Shown piece by piece: positions 1 through 12,266 of a stretch of DNA of 64,000 nt. A program made the translations under genes and the position numbers. Under the pieces are notes generated by a model. It was not told the DNA's origin, did no database searches, and saw nothing but the letters and a program-made list of their open reading frames with translations. The stretch is taken from NCBI RefSeq assembly GCF_000189635.1, contig NW_002476417.1, forward strand, positions 682,001-746,000. Reading direction: 5' to 3'. The DNA comes from Tetrahymena thermophila SB210 (Eukaryota > Ciliophora > Oligohymenophorea > Hymenostomatida > Tetrahymenidae). The number at the start of each line of letters is the position of its first letter. The first letter of the stretch is position 1.

Positions 1-3000
1 ACTAATAACAATAAATTCATAATTATTTATTGATTAGATATCTTCTTTTAGATACTCTAAAACTTTTTCATCAACAGCATAGTTAAAAATTTTAATGCTT
101 AATTCATAAATATTTTTTTAACATATTTGATAATTCATTTTTTAAATTGGATTGCTAGTTTCTTCTAAAAAAGTATCAATTAAATTATAATATGCTTTTT
201 ATTTGACATAATGTACATAAATTGTTATAAATTTTTTGTTTATAACTTTAATTATATATCCGGCATTTTAATTAGATTATTAAAATGGAATATTATTAAT
301 TTCAACATCTATGCTTAGATTATATAATAGAATATTATGGCTATCTAACTTAATCTTATTCATTTAATTCCTGTTTTCGTCCTCTAAGTATATGATTAGA
401 TTAAAACCCATTTTTTCTTAAATAAAAAATTATTAATTGTCAATAAAGTTTAAGTGCTTTGATTCTTAAATAACTGAATAAGATTTTCCTTAAACTAAAA
501 GAAAATTGAGTTAAGTTAGACTCTTAAATATATCAATCTCGACATATTATGCTTTTCCTAAGTTTATTTCCTAATTTTGATTATTTTCGAAAATTAAAAT
601 ATTCTATTGCTATTTATCATTATAGAAGAATCTGATAGAAATTATCAATTGAGGAGAGTAGGAATATTAAAAACTATTGCTTATTATCATTAGAATGTTA
701 TTGTTATTGTTATTATTATGATAATTATCTAATTTTATTAAAAAGTAAGTACTTTATTCTTTTTTTGAACTGAGTATTTCATCTAAATTTAAAATCTCAT
801 TATAATTTAAATGAATAATTAAATCTTCGTTTTCTTAAAGTAAAAAATAATTTTTTTAATTTTATTTTTCATAGTCCATTTATTTTTATACAACCCATAT
901 GCACATCTTTTAGAGATTTGTTTCTTATTTGAAATCCTATTTTATAAATAGAATGAGAAAAATTTTTATTTTTTTAAATATTTAAAAAATCACATAATTT
1001 TTTTTTATTAATTATCATGTATAATTTTGAATAAGAATTAAATTCTAGTTTTTATTAAATATTGGACCAAAAAAATTTAATCAAATGTCAATCGTTTTTA
1101 GAAAATAAGAAAAATAATTATTTGACTAATTCTCTTAATAGTTTTCCTTTTATCAGATTAAATTATTTTATCTATCTTTTATTTTAAATTTTATTCTATT
1201 TTAAATTCTTATAATAAAAATTTGAAATAAATAAAAAAGTACATCTTAGAATTTCTTAATTTAATGGTCAAAGCTTTTCTCTGCAAATCTGAATAATTTA
1301 TTTACATGGATTGTTAAATCAAATTTCTTTAAATCATAAAGCATTTTATATTGCTTAAAATTGTTTTTTTCAGTAGTTTCGATTTCAAAATAATTTAAAT
1401 TCTCAAAGCAAGGTATAAAAAATAAGTCCTAATTTTAAATGCTAATTTTAATAAATTATTCTTTTTCTTCTCTTTCATTAAAGAATATAAACATTCTTTA
1501 CTTAGATAGTGTATTTTCTTAATTTAATTTAGCTCTTAGACGCTCATAAATCATAGATAATTTTATAGAATATTCAAACTCAAAATCTAGAGGATAAAAA
1601 AAACAAAAATTGTATTGTTCTTCAGTATAAATTATTGAATTATCCTAGCTAATTTACCAATTTTTATCATAAGTTTAGTTTATAGCAAATAATTCAAAAT
1701 GACTAAGATCAGAAATTTCGAACCAATAATGCATTATCGTTGAAGAATTATTACTTTGATGATTACTCATTTAAATTTTATATTTTGAATAGGGTAATAT
1801 TTAAAATTTAAAAAAATCATTTTTATCACTAATTTTCATTGGATAATACATCTTTAAACTATGTACAAATATTAGCTTAAATATTATTTTCATATCCAAA
1901 AATTATCGCCTGTACTAATAGCTAGGTTTGTTGTTTAACTTCAGATATTTTTAACTGCTTAAACAATCTAATAAAAAGTTTTGACTTTAATTCGAAATTT
2001 TGTAATTTTAGATTTAGTAGGCTCCTTAATATTCTTATATAATATTAATTAAATAATATAGTTGTTTATGTTTACGATTGCTTTCAATATTTAATTAAAT
2101 TTATTAACAAACGTTGTAAATCTCAAGAGATTTTTCAAATTCATCATTTTCTGTTTTTAAATATTTATTTTTATTAATATAAATATTGAATCTAAATTAT
2201 AATTTTACAAAACATGATTTAATAAACTTATGCCTCATCAGACTAAGAAGTTTAAGATTCAACAGGTTTAATTAATAATCCAATAGATCCTTATTGCTTA
2301 ATACCATTACATGAAAGTTTTTATAACAAATTAGAATATTAAAGTTTTCTTAAGTCAAAATTCGATTTCTTTTCACTATTTGGATAGTATAAATATTAAT
2401 AATAAAATTCACCTTTAAATTGAAAACCTCTTTCTTTGCTGTTCCAAAAGTAATAGAATTGTTATTAATTAAACCAACTATCAAATTCATTACTTGAATC
2501 ATTTAAGTAAGAAATATTTTCAAAGAAAATTGTTACTGAAACAGGAGCTTAAATATGCAATTCAAAAATAATATCAATAGTTTCTTGCTGCAATAAATCA
2601 ATAGGAAGAATTTAATTGCTAGATAATTAAAAAATATTTTTATCATTAATTTTAATGATTGAGTTAGATACACTTGTTGTAATCAATATTTTATCTGAAT
2701 ATAAATTAAACTAAGATTTTTTGAGAGAAATAAAAGGTTCAGTTACTTAGCTAATTTAAGCAAAATTATTTTTGAACATAATTTATGGTTTATTTATTAT
2801 TTAAATTTTATCAAATATACTTATTTATAAATAAATTTAATAGAAATCTTCTATTTCTTAGAAATAGTTCTCTTAAAGAAATATTTGGCAGAGATTCTCT
2901 TAAATGAAATCAACAGGAATAATCATATCCTTATCTTCTGCTATTATGTATCCAGAACATGATCCATCTTATGATAATTTCAAGATTGAATTATAATATG

Positions 3001-4880
3001 AATTAATTGATTATTTTTCATAAAGTAGTTTTATTGAATATTATTTATTTACATTTAAATCTATTACATTATTATTATTATTATTAATTTAAACCATGTT
3101 TTCAATGGTTTTGTTACTCTAACTATAGCATTGATATATTATCCTTGAATTGGAATATAATTTCTTATTTACAGGATAAATATAAAAATCTTATATATTT
3201 TCATTAAGAATTATTTAGCACTAATTAGTTTTATCTAATTCATATTTTTATTAACTATTGGTTTACAACTATATTTTAAACTATTTATTAAATAATAGTA
3301 GTTATATTAAGGTTTAAAATTAATAATTTACTTACTTTTTCATTATCTGTTTATAAACATATTTTAGCTAATGCACTTCCTGAGCAATGGTTAGAATTAA
3401 AAAATAAAGATTCTATATTCATTCTAATAGGGATGAAATATTTAAATTTTGATTGTGTTAAAAATGTAGATTAATGAAGTAATCTTTTTTGGTGCATAAA
3501 AATATCTCCTTTGCTTTTGCCTATGTTTAAATTATACAAGTGATTAATCAAAGTTGTTAAGTTATAAATGTCAAATATAATTACTTACTTAATACAAAAT
3601 AATAATGGTAAAATTAATTTGAGTTTTGAATGCATATTTCCTAGTTAATTTCATAAGATATTTTTTTAATTTGGTATTCTTACTCTAATTCTTCTGGTGT
3701 GCTTGATATGGAATCAATTTATAATCTAGAATGACTTCTCAATACATAAAAATAAAAATTTTTAGATTAAAATTAAAAGCAATCATTATATTAATATTCT
3801 GTAAGATAGTAATTTTCCTATTTAATTTAATTTATTTAATATTATTCACCATTTTTTGGTTCTTAAATAGAAATCATTTTTAGAAACCAATCATAATAGT
3901 AATCAGCTCCCAGGAATATAGCAGTTTAGTTGCAGTAAATTTATACTTCTCCTGTAAATCTTTTTATTCCTAAAACCAGATAAGCATTTTCTGATACTAA
4001 TTCTATTTCTTATTAATCTGTTCTCAAACTACAAGAACCATAAATAAAAAAAATTTCATGATTAAATTATCTAAAATTGTATTTGATTTAAGGTTATAGT
4101 TCAAAGTTTTTCATTGATTATCCCATAAATAGCAAATCATACAGATCGGAAGATACAAAGACTATTTCTACTTCTTCCTAGCACTTTATTTCAATCAGCT
4201 AAGATTAAAAATTAAATTATACATTGTTATAACAAGGATGATCCTCATTTACAAGGACTATAATTTTATCTAAATTTGCATCTTCCCAAATTAGATAAAA
4301 CCTTTTTTCTGATTGCTCTTTAAACAAAAACTTTTACAGTATCATTTAATATGGTTGTAATTTTTCTTCGTCTATAAGTTTAAATATTTGAAAAGAAATT
4401 AAAGATATATTTTTAAAAGTGATATTTATTACTTTACTATCTTTTTTTTTGAACAATAAAATACTATCTAGTCCTACAAACATCAGATAAGCATTTTATT
4501 GTAAGCTGATATAATAAGTAATATTAATAATCATATTGATACAATTAATCAATGCATATTCGATTGCGTTAATAAACATTCTCATTACATATATCTTTAT
4601 TGAAAGGAAATTAAATTTGCGTTTACATAGTAAATTTACTCTCAATTATATCATCATCATCAGCATAAATAATTAATTCATATTCAGAATACTATCCTAC
4701 TAAAGATATTTTTATTTTATATTATATCTCTTCTCCTTTTTTATATTATTTTGATAAATCTATCCTTTAATTTAAATGATAATCATTGGTAATTTATGTA
4801 TGCATCTATATAACTTGTACACATTAAGCAATTCTACTTATTAAAATAATTTATATTAGTATTAATATTTTTGCTATCAT
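1..4880 (-). CDS. Large secreted or cell-surface protein of unknown family (3' end outside window)
   Basis: I do not recognise the family. Translation from the ATG at 4880 gives a signal peptide (MIAKILILIQIILISRIAQC, then VQVIQ), followed by beta-rich, Cys-poor sequence with recurring blocks around short Cys motifs such as YGSCSL, HCSGSA and DGSCSGY. I placed introns at 4506-4542, 3521-3588, 3281-3335 and 2151-2208; all are GT-AG and keep one frame, giving about 837 residues by position 2209. Coding continues to base 1 with further introns in the 800-1250 stretch that I did not resolve. It lacks an obvious enzyme motif or EGF pattern. The signal peptide argues for export or a membrane anchor further on. 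A relic of a related N-terminus lies just upstream at 5217-5760, so the gene belongs to a small local family. Function unknown. Confidence 0.75.
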
Positions 4881-5216
4881 CTTTATTTTTAAAATAAATT
4901 TTATTAGAAAGAGTTATTTGTTTGTTTATATGTAAAATCAAATTAGATATTTGATTATTTTAATTCAATTAATTAAATAATAATCATTCATAGCAACAAA
5001 AAAATTTTTAATTTATGCTTTAGAAAATGATCTTTATTTAGTTTTATCAAATATTATGTTAGTATTTAAATAAATTACTGATATTGAAATGAATTACAAT
5101 TAAAGATAAAACAAAAAGAAAATATTTTATATCTAATTATAAAACTAATTTGTTTAACTAAATTTTAATACTTATATCAATACTACTAGTCTTAAAAATA
5201 TGTAAAAATAATTATT

Positions 5217-5760
5217 TCAATCAAAAATAATTTATTTCTGCCATGTTAGAAAGCTATTAATAATATAAATTGGTGATAATCTGATTTAAATTTTTGTAAA
5301 ACTTTAGAAATTTTCAAGTGATATAAAAAACATGTGCATTTTAAACAATTTAAATTTAAAAATGTGAATTTTTATTATTGATGAAAACATTTTTTAATCA
5401 TAAATTTCAATATTTGCCATAGAATGTATGCATACATTATTTATTAGATATTCTCTTGTTTAGCATATATTTTCCTTTAATGGATATTTTATCTCAGTCT
5501 CTATCATAAATTATCTTAACTTTCCCTTATCTTATGTGTAGATTATTAAATCCAAATCAAAAAAATTACTATCTATGCTATCTATAATTTTGTAATCAAT
5601 TTCTTATCCGAAATAGAATATCTCTGACAAATCAGTCATGTATTCGTAGCTTGATAGAATCTGAAATAACTAATTTCTACGAGTTCTCTCAAAAGTATGG
5701 AATTATTGGTTAGATGAGGCAAAATAAAGAAAAAATTAGAATAATTGTGGTAGAAATAAG
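5217..5760 (-). pseudogene. Relic of a paralogue of the 1-4880 surface-protein gene (N-terminal part)
   Basis: The minus frame is open to the TGA at 5217-5219. It contains FGQEIDYK, then DLDLIIYTQDKGK, then IKYPLKENICQ and NNVCIH. These align in order and spacing with KGEEIQYK, EYELIIYADDD, IQFPFNKDICN and NRICID in the first exon of the neighbouring gene. A hydrophobic stretch (IIYSILFLPQLFQFFLYFASS) sits where the signal peptide should be, but I found no in-frame ATG before it; the first is at 5639, after the signal region. The copy ends where the first intron of the full gene would lie, with no continuation of the ectodomain. It looks like a truncated duplicate. The opposite strand is also partly open, so coding sense rests on the homology. 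Confidence 0.5.
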
Positions 5761-5951
5761 ATGGAATATAATAGATATTGGCGACGAGTACTCAATGGAA
5801 TAAAAAACTTCCTTGACCTGTTTTATGTATGATTTTAAGAAGAAGAAAAATTCTAAAATAGATTTCCATGATACACTGACTCGTCTCGAGGATTTATGGT
5901 ATTATGTTTCAGATAATAAATATACTAAACTTTTTTTACAAACCAGGGTGT

Positions 5952-6018
5952 ATATGTGTATGTATGTATGTATGTATGTATGTATGTATGTATGTATGTA
6001 TGTATGTATGTATGTATT
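5952..6018. repeat. TATG tetranucleotide microsatellite
   Basis: About 16 near-perfect copies of TGTA/TATG run without a break and end in tatttgtg. It lies just right of the truncated paralogue relic and could mark the breakpoint of that duplication. Any reading frame across it (alternating Met-Tyr-Val-Cys) is an artefact of the repeat. Confidence 0.95.
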
Positions 6019-6601
6019 TGTGTATTTAGTTATCTTTATATAGCTTAGACAAATAAAATTAATTTTATAAATTTAACTATTTATTTTTTTGTATAATAAT
6101 ATGAATTGAATTAAAATAAATTGATCTGATTTGAAAATAAATGAATTTGTAATTAATTCAGAATGACATTTTAATAAAAAAAAATTTAATACTGAAATTA
6201 ATTATTAAAGTAATAAATAAATTATTTTGCTAAAAGTAATAAATTTTTTTATTACCAGGATATATTTTTAAATGTTTATTTATCTTTTTTCATTTTTCAA
6301 TAAGAAAATCAACTTTTTGATATTCTTAATTTTAACTATTGTTTCTAATGTTTCCACTAATAAGATAATTTATTTACTATGAATTAAATTTTTTAAAGAC
6401 AGATTTATTTGTTTTGAATAGAAATCAATAAATAGATAGTCATGAATGGTATATTAATAAACAAATTATAATAATTAAATAATTAAAGTAGTAAGTAAAT
6501 TATTATGTTTTAAGTAATAAGTATATGAAACTTGATGGGTGGATGAATGTATCTTTGTATGTATTTACCTTTTTTATTTTTACATTTTTAGATTAAGGCA
6601 A
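6019..6601. other. Intergenic, AT-rich
   Basis: This is the 3' flank of the Sec7-domain gene. It holds A/T runs and stray TATG-like remnants (atgaatgtatctttgtatgt near 6542). I see no gene, hairpin terminator or RNA here. Confidence 0.6.
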
Positions 6602-9600
6602 TCAATTTTTTCTAATTCCTTAATTTTAACTATTATTTGTAGAAAAAAGCTGTCTTAGCTTCTAATCTAATAGCTTTCCTTCTTCTTCGCCTTTAACTCT
6701 AAACTTCAACTGTTACTTTTATTTTACAATAAAGCCCTATGTTTAAGGATCTAGCTTTGCAACTTGAATAGAGCTCTTATTGAATATCTAAGCCGGTTTT
6801 AGGATTAGTACTTAATTTTTATAGCTTATTATTAAGCTTAGCATTGAAAAAATAGATATGTGAGACAAAGGATTAGAGGTATGGTTTTTATTGGTTACAA
6901 TAGCTAAATTATCTAATATAAAAAGAACGAGCTCTTATTCAGGAGGCTAATTTAAACCTCCTATATTTTATAATTTTTAATGAGGTGTTTTTGCACTTTG
7001 CTTAAATACAGAGACAAATATCTATGCCTTCTCGTGAAGTAAAAGATTGAAAACAGCAACATAGTGTTATTTTTATTTTTCAATTAGCTTATTTGAGACT
7101 ATGTGAGTAATTTTTTTATCTAACAAGTTCTCGATTATGTTATTTATGAAATCCTACGAAAAGTTTTTTCCTCCGTTTATGCCTTAGATATTCATTTAAA
7201 ATTCTTAAATTAGTTTAGGTAAATCATGCTCTTTATGGAAGTGGATATCTATGTCTAACATAAAGGTTGCAAATGCAAGCATGTGGACAGAGTCTGAGCT
7301 CTCAAACAAGCTTGATTGTTGTTAATTTTGCTAAAAGAATTTTTTTGCGAAACAGCTTAGCAATATATCTATTTATTCAGGATCATTTTAAAGTTGTAAG
7401 TCTTAAACAAAGTACCTTAAGGCACTACAAAAACTGCTATTAGAGAAACTGAAAAAGGTGCTATAATAATAGAGAATTTCGCAGTTTTCTTATAGAGATA
7501 AATCCGTAAGTATTTCGGTAATTGCTTGCTTACTCTTTTTAAGAAGATATGTTTGCTCTAAGCTGTTAGCTTGCTAAGCACTCACAGGAGTAGAAGGATT
7601 TTACATTAAAAATTTTACTATATCTTCACTTTCAGGTTTTATATAATCAAATAATATTAAGAAAGATAAACCACATAGAGGTGAAGAATTAAAAAGACTT
7701 ATTCCTATCTCTAGTAAATTTTATGAAAACTCCAGCATGTACTTCTATCTATTAGAGATTATTGATTGCTTACGATTATTTTGAATCTCAATTTATGGTG
7801 AATTCATTATATTTTATGAAATCGAAGGCTACTTTTTTCTTTTTAAAGCACTAGATTGTTCGTAATTAGCACCTTATATTAGAAAAGAGTTTTGATTTTC
7901 AGATCTAAATTAATAGGCTGACTCTATCATATCTTCATCTAAGACGAGCTAACGGATACTCAAAACTTATCTATTCACAAAAAAGATACTATTAGTAGAA
8001 GGGGTTGGACTTAGAGGGATCTTTTTCTTTCCGCTCAACTAACCATTAATGCTATGGCGTTTAAGTAAAGGGCTTACTGTTTATAAATATTATTAATTTG
8101 ATTCATTTTGATTTTAGTTGTTATTTTACTGAATAATATTAGCGATGCTAAATTATTAATTATTAATATTATTACTGTTATTGATAACCTAATTATTTTA
8201 AATCATTTCGTTTTAGGTTTATTATAATTAGAATTGTTGTTATTATAAATTATTTTAGAAAAAAATTTTGTTTTCTTAAGATTATTAATTGAGATTGCTA
8301 ATGTTTTAACTGTTGTGGCTCATGAGTGGTATTTATTGGATTAGTTTATCCGATTTTGTAATAAAATCAGTTTGGTTTTAATCTATTTGTTAGTTATTAG
8401 AAATCATTTTAAAATCTAAATCTTTTTTTGGATCGCAAGGAGTATTATAAACGTTTTTTAGCTTAAAAGGTATACTTTGGTTTATCTTTTTTTATAATTA
8501 AATAATAGTAATAATTAGTTGAAAAAAAAAAATTGATAAAATACTTATAAATATTCTTTAATTTATTGTTTGCTTTGTTTATAACCTTGCTCTTGTATAT
8601 TTTATCCAGGAATCTTCTTAAGTTTAATACTGTCCTATATTTTCATGATGTCATTTGTTTCAATATCATCAACAACAATGTTTGATTCGTCATAATCCTC
8701 ATCAAAATTTAGTTCTAATTCAACATTTCAAATTACAAATTCAATTAAATATGAAAAAAATAATGTAAATAATTACTTTATCTCAGCTAATATTGAATGA
8801 GCTGCTTTTATTGTTTTCCTACACACTCACTAAAGTTAATTATTTTTCTTTCTTTGGGAGAGCTTTCGTCTTCTGAAATTTGATAAGGTAAACGGTTTGC
8901 TGTGTTTAATTTTTTTAAGCTTTCTATATCTTTAGAATAAAATTCTTCATTAACTACTGTAAAGCCTTCTGATTATTAGGGATAAGTAAACCCTTAAAAT
9001 GTTTTATTTGGAGTAGGAGAGTTAAAATTTACTAGTCCTACATTTTGAACCAGCTGGCTTGTATCTACTTCTATAGCAACAGACGATTTTTCTTGAGCCA
9101 AACGATGTTTGAGTGACTTAAAGTAAAGATAATATTTGTGCTTACGAGGAGAAAGCATATTTGGTTCCATTATCTCATGCTCGTTGTCTATAATTGCAGT
9201 ATTTGTATTAGAACCTAATCTCGACTGCTAATACTATATAAGCACAGATGTTTAAGATTATGATCTTCCCCTTTATATTGGAGATTACATTCTATATTTT
9301 TCAATTTCATTATAATCTATTTCATGAGATTTCTAAATATACATTTTATTGCTAACTTTGTCTGCTTTAGAATTAAATTCATTCATATTATTTGGATTTG
9401 GTGAAAAAAACATATCTTCGTTTATTTTCCCCTTTCGAGTGCTTGTTGGGGAATCTATATTTTATCCGATAGATTAAGAAGCCTCATCATTTGTTTCCTT
9501 ATGGTTTTAAATAATGCCTACCTCAACTGGAGTTTGAATCTTTTACAGGCTCAAAGGAGTAGGTTTTAAAGCAGAAAAATGAGCTGTTATATTAGTTACA

Positions 9601-9857
9601 TTGTTGTATTTTTGGTGGGTTGAAAATTTAGGAGAATTCATATAGAGAGAATCTTTAATAATAAATTAATCATATTTTTATTCTTCTATTTCCTCTTCCT
9701 TATAATTTTCCAAAGACTGATCGAAGAAATTTTTAAAGGTAAAGTTATTTTAAACTTCTTATTAGTCATTTAAATTTTACTATTTGTTGAACTATGCATT
9801 AAAATAAATAATAAATTAAAATAATTGGGAAAATATAATAAATAGCTTATTTACCAT
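6602..9857 (-). CDS. Sec7-domain protein (Arf guanine-nucleotide-exchange-factor-like), 1023 aa
   Basis: Four exons from the ATG at 9857, with introns at 9792-9854 (immediately after the ATG), 8715-8776 and 8486-8544; the spliced length is exactly 1024 codons. Residues 1 to about 640 are polar, Gln/Asn/Ser-rich and probably disordered. A divergent Sec7 domain follows at about 655-870: LFNSSPLCGLSFLI matches the start helix, then EQIDILLSCFAKKF, then SSDSVHMLAFATFMLDIDIH, then NIQGINGGKNF. These are the landmarks of the Arf-binding groove. The catalytic loop, normally LPGEAQ, reads LQNDPEQ, so Asp replaces the glutamic finger. The C-terminal 130 residues are beta-rich and may be a PH-like fold. 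Family members activate Arf GTPases on Golgi or endosomal membranes. Activity is uncertain because of the loop change. Confidence 0.8.
9792..9854 (-). other. Intron directly after the start codon of the Sec7 gene
   Basis: GTAAATAAG to GCATAG, 63 nt, falling between the ATG and the second codon. Because its length is a multiple of three and it holds no TGA, the unspliced message would stay in frame and add a 21-residue hydrophobic insert (LFIIFSQLFQFIIYFNA core). Splicing gives MFNKQQ instead. Confidence 0.65.
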
Positions 9858-10200
9858 TTCTTCTTAATTGATTTACTAAATCATAATTTCATATTAATTT
9901 AAAACTCTTGAATCTTCGAGAATATTGTGGGATTGGTTGTTGAATGTATTGCTTTGATTTTAATCATTTTTTATAGAATTAATCGTAGGGGGAGGGATAT
10001 TTCTCTCATAGTTTTGTTTAATTTATTAGTTAGGATTGTAGAAGTATTCATCATCTTATTCTTATATGCAGTAATATTAGTCCTCGCCATCAATAAACCT
10101 CTTTTAGAGATCTAATAAAAAATATTTAAAGTATTTATATGAATGAAATAATTATTTGTGAAGCTATTTAAATAGAAAATAATTAAGTGGTATTTAGGAT
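9858..10200 (+). other. Intergenic; holds a hydrophobic ND4L-like open frame at 9927-10115
   Basis: The gap between the ankyrin-gene frame and the Sec7 gene carries a plus-strand frame opening with GTG at 9927 and closing with TAA. It reads as 62 hydrophobic residues with VGLVVECIALILIIFYR, then RGRDIS, then LFNLL. That resembles the C-terminal end of mitochondrial NADH dehydrogenase subunit 4L, which has an Glu-x-x-Ile-Gly/Ala-Leu core and ends in LNLL. The stretch is unusually G-rich on one strand for this window. The same frame extends upstream only through a TGA, which mitochondrial code reads as Trp. A nuclear copy of mitochondrial DNA is possible; a chance frame is not excluded. Confidence 0.3.
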
Positions 10201-11241
10201 TCAAAATATTAATTAAAATCCACAATTAAAATATTTAAAAATTTTTGATTATTTAATTTTGAATTTATCGACCAGACCGTCAGATTTATTTTTAAATGCA
10301 TTCATATTAAAATTTAATAAAGAAGAACAAGTTATTTTCTATTTATTTTTTTTAATTTTATTCTCCTCGATGTCATATTTTGAAATAAATACAAATTATT
10401 TTAGTATTTTAAGTAATTTACTTTGATGCGAGTAAGGATTATATTACTTGTTTTCATAATAAGCTAGACTGTTTCTTTATTGGAGATTTAGGTCATAAGG
10501 TGTAGCATATTTTTCAAATACTTCTCTTGTTTTTTTATCCTTAACTAAGTCAATTGCAATTTATCCGTCCCTGTTTTTCATTCAGTGCTTAGCGCCCTTT
10601 TTTAATAAAAGCTCGCAGACTGCATCCCTTTAAAAGAATGCGGCAACATGCAAAGGTGTCCACCCAGCAATATCAGTAATATCACAATCTGCTCCACAAT
10701 TTAGTAGTTCTTCTACCACTTAAACTGACCCATGTCTACTTGCAACATGCAAGGGAGATGTTCTTTCTTCATCTAAAATATTAATATTAACTCCCTTTTT
10801 CAAAAAGAATCTTATTGCACTAACGTTTCTGCTAGCGCTGCTCTTGAAAAAATTAATTTCGCTAGGAGCTAAATATGCAATTGAATTATTCGTTAATTTT
10901 CCCTTTGGCTTGCTCTAGTCTATATTTATATTTAGTTCATTATTATCAAAATGCAATTCTTTCTAGTCATGTGCCATGCATCCTAGACATGAAGCAATAT
11001 TCCCATTACTTTAATATTTATTTCCTTAGTTTTTAACAATTTTTTTCTCTTTTTTCCTAAGAGTAAATGCATTTTTATCATTATTAATTGTTGTATCTTC
11101 AGAACAAAGTTTGTTGAGTTTGATGTTTTAATCACCATATTTCTTTTTAAGTAATTACTGCTCTTCATAGGAAATTTTGAAACCTCTCTAATCTATATAA
11201 ATTTCTTCTTCTTCGTTTCTATTTAGCTATTGATTTCCCAT
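10201..11241 (-). CDS. Ankyrin-repeat protein with an internal in-frame TGA
   Basis: The ATG at 11241 (MGNQQLNRNEEEE) opens a frame of 219 residues to a TGA at 10582-10584. Residues 1 to about 135 are charged and Lys-rich. Ankyrin repeats follow: a first unit around VSAIRFFLKKGVNINILDEE, a second with TSPLHVASRHG and LLNCGADCDI, and a third with GWTPLHVAAFF and LLLKKGAKH. The TGA falls at the start of the next unit, and the frame then goes on with MKNRDGQIAIDLVKDKK, plainly the continuing repeat, before a final TGA at 10201-10203. The last 50 codons look less coding-like and could be 3' flank or contain an intron. Either the protein ends early, or the TGA is decoded (a selenocysteine or readthrough), or it is a recent mutation. 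A scaffold role is inferred from the repeats only. Confidence 0.65.
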
Positions 11242-12266
11242 TTTTAGAGATGTGCTATGTATTTTTTACTGTTTAATTTACCAACACTATTATAGATTTT
11301 AATATACGCTAATTATTCAATTATTGATTTTTATTAATTACTGTCTTCTTTCAAACTAACTATGTTATCAAAAATTTACTATTCTGAAAGTAATTAATCT
11401 CTCTTTACAGATTTTGGAAACTACTTCACCTGTAAATATAGTTTTGTTTTAACTCTCAAGAAATAAATAACAAAAAAACTGTAAACAGAGACAAAGAAAA
11501 CTTGTTGTTTCTCATGAATAATTAACAAAATAAAGTGCATTTGCTATTGCAAAATAATAACAACTACTACCTGCAAATTATAACTAAGAACAAATGATAG
11601 ATAAAATTAAAAGAAATTATTCAAATTAATTTAATATTATATGAAATTAATTAAAAATGGTTAAAAATAACACAATTTAATATTTATAAAAAGTTTTAAA
11701 AATATATTTTTTTTATTTTTGCAAATAAAATATTTAAATATATTTTGAATCAATACACCACACCGTCTATACTTTTCCAAAAAAACGTTAAAAAGTTCTT
11801 ATTTTTATTTTTTTTAAAAGAAATAAATAAAAACTGCAAATAGAAATATTTTAACTCTCCTTAAAGAAGAGTACCTATGGTGCAATTTAATCAATTCATT
11901 TAATTCATTTGTTGTTTTCTTAAAAGTAATTTAAATATTTTTTTTAATTATTATTCTATTATAAATAAATAAATAAGATTTAGGAATCTAAAATTATATC
12001 ATATTTGTTTTTTTTTTTAGAAGTTGAAAACAAAATAATAAATAAGTAAGTAATATAATTAAATAAATAAATATACTAATAATTTAAAATATTTTATATA
12101 AATTATTGTTAGAAGTTTTATGGGATTAGTTTGATATATTTTAGCCAAATATAATTATAAACTAGAAATTTTTTATATTAAATGTTTTATAACAGTTTTT
12201 ATTATAGTTTTTATTACTAAATCTGTTTGTTTGTTGGTGCCACTAATCTTTTTTATTTTTAAAAGA
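11242..12266. other. Intergenic, AT-rich
   Basis: About 1 kb between the start of the ankyrin gene and the stop of the first kinase gene (both minus strand), so it combines the promoter of the former with the 3' flank of the latter. Long A/T runs with a few slightly GC-richer patches near 11540 and 11755. No gene seen. Confidence 0.55.

Noticed and set aside
5595-6043. Plus-strand frame with IDIGDEYSMEQK and FHDTLTRLEDLWYY running into the TATG repeat
   Set aside because: It is antisense to the paralogue relic, whose coding sense is supported by alignment with the neighbouring gene; the plus frame runs into a microsatellite and matches nothing I know.
6602-8407. Sec7 region as a separate 601-aa gene from an ATG at 8407
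   Set aside because: A 59-nt intron (8486-8544) joins it in frame to the upstream exons, and the combined length closes at 1024 codons; two genes would leave the upstream one ending in AT-rich nonsense.
10983-11168. Minus-strand frame beginning MKSSNYLKRNMV
   Set aside because: It is an out-of-frame shadow of the ankyrin gene's N-terminal exon.
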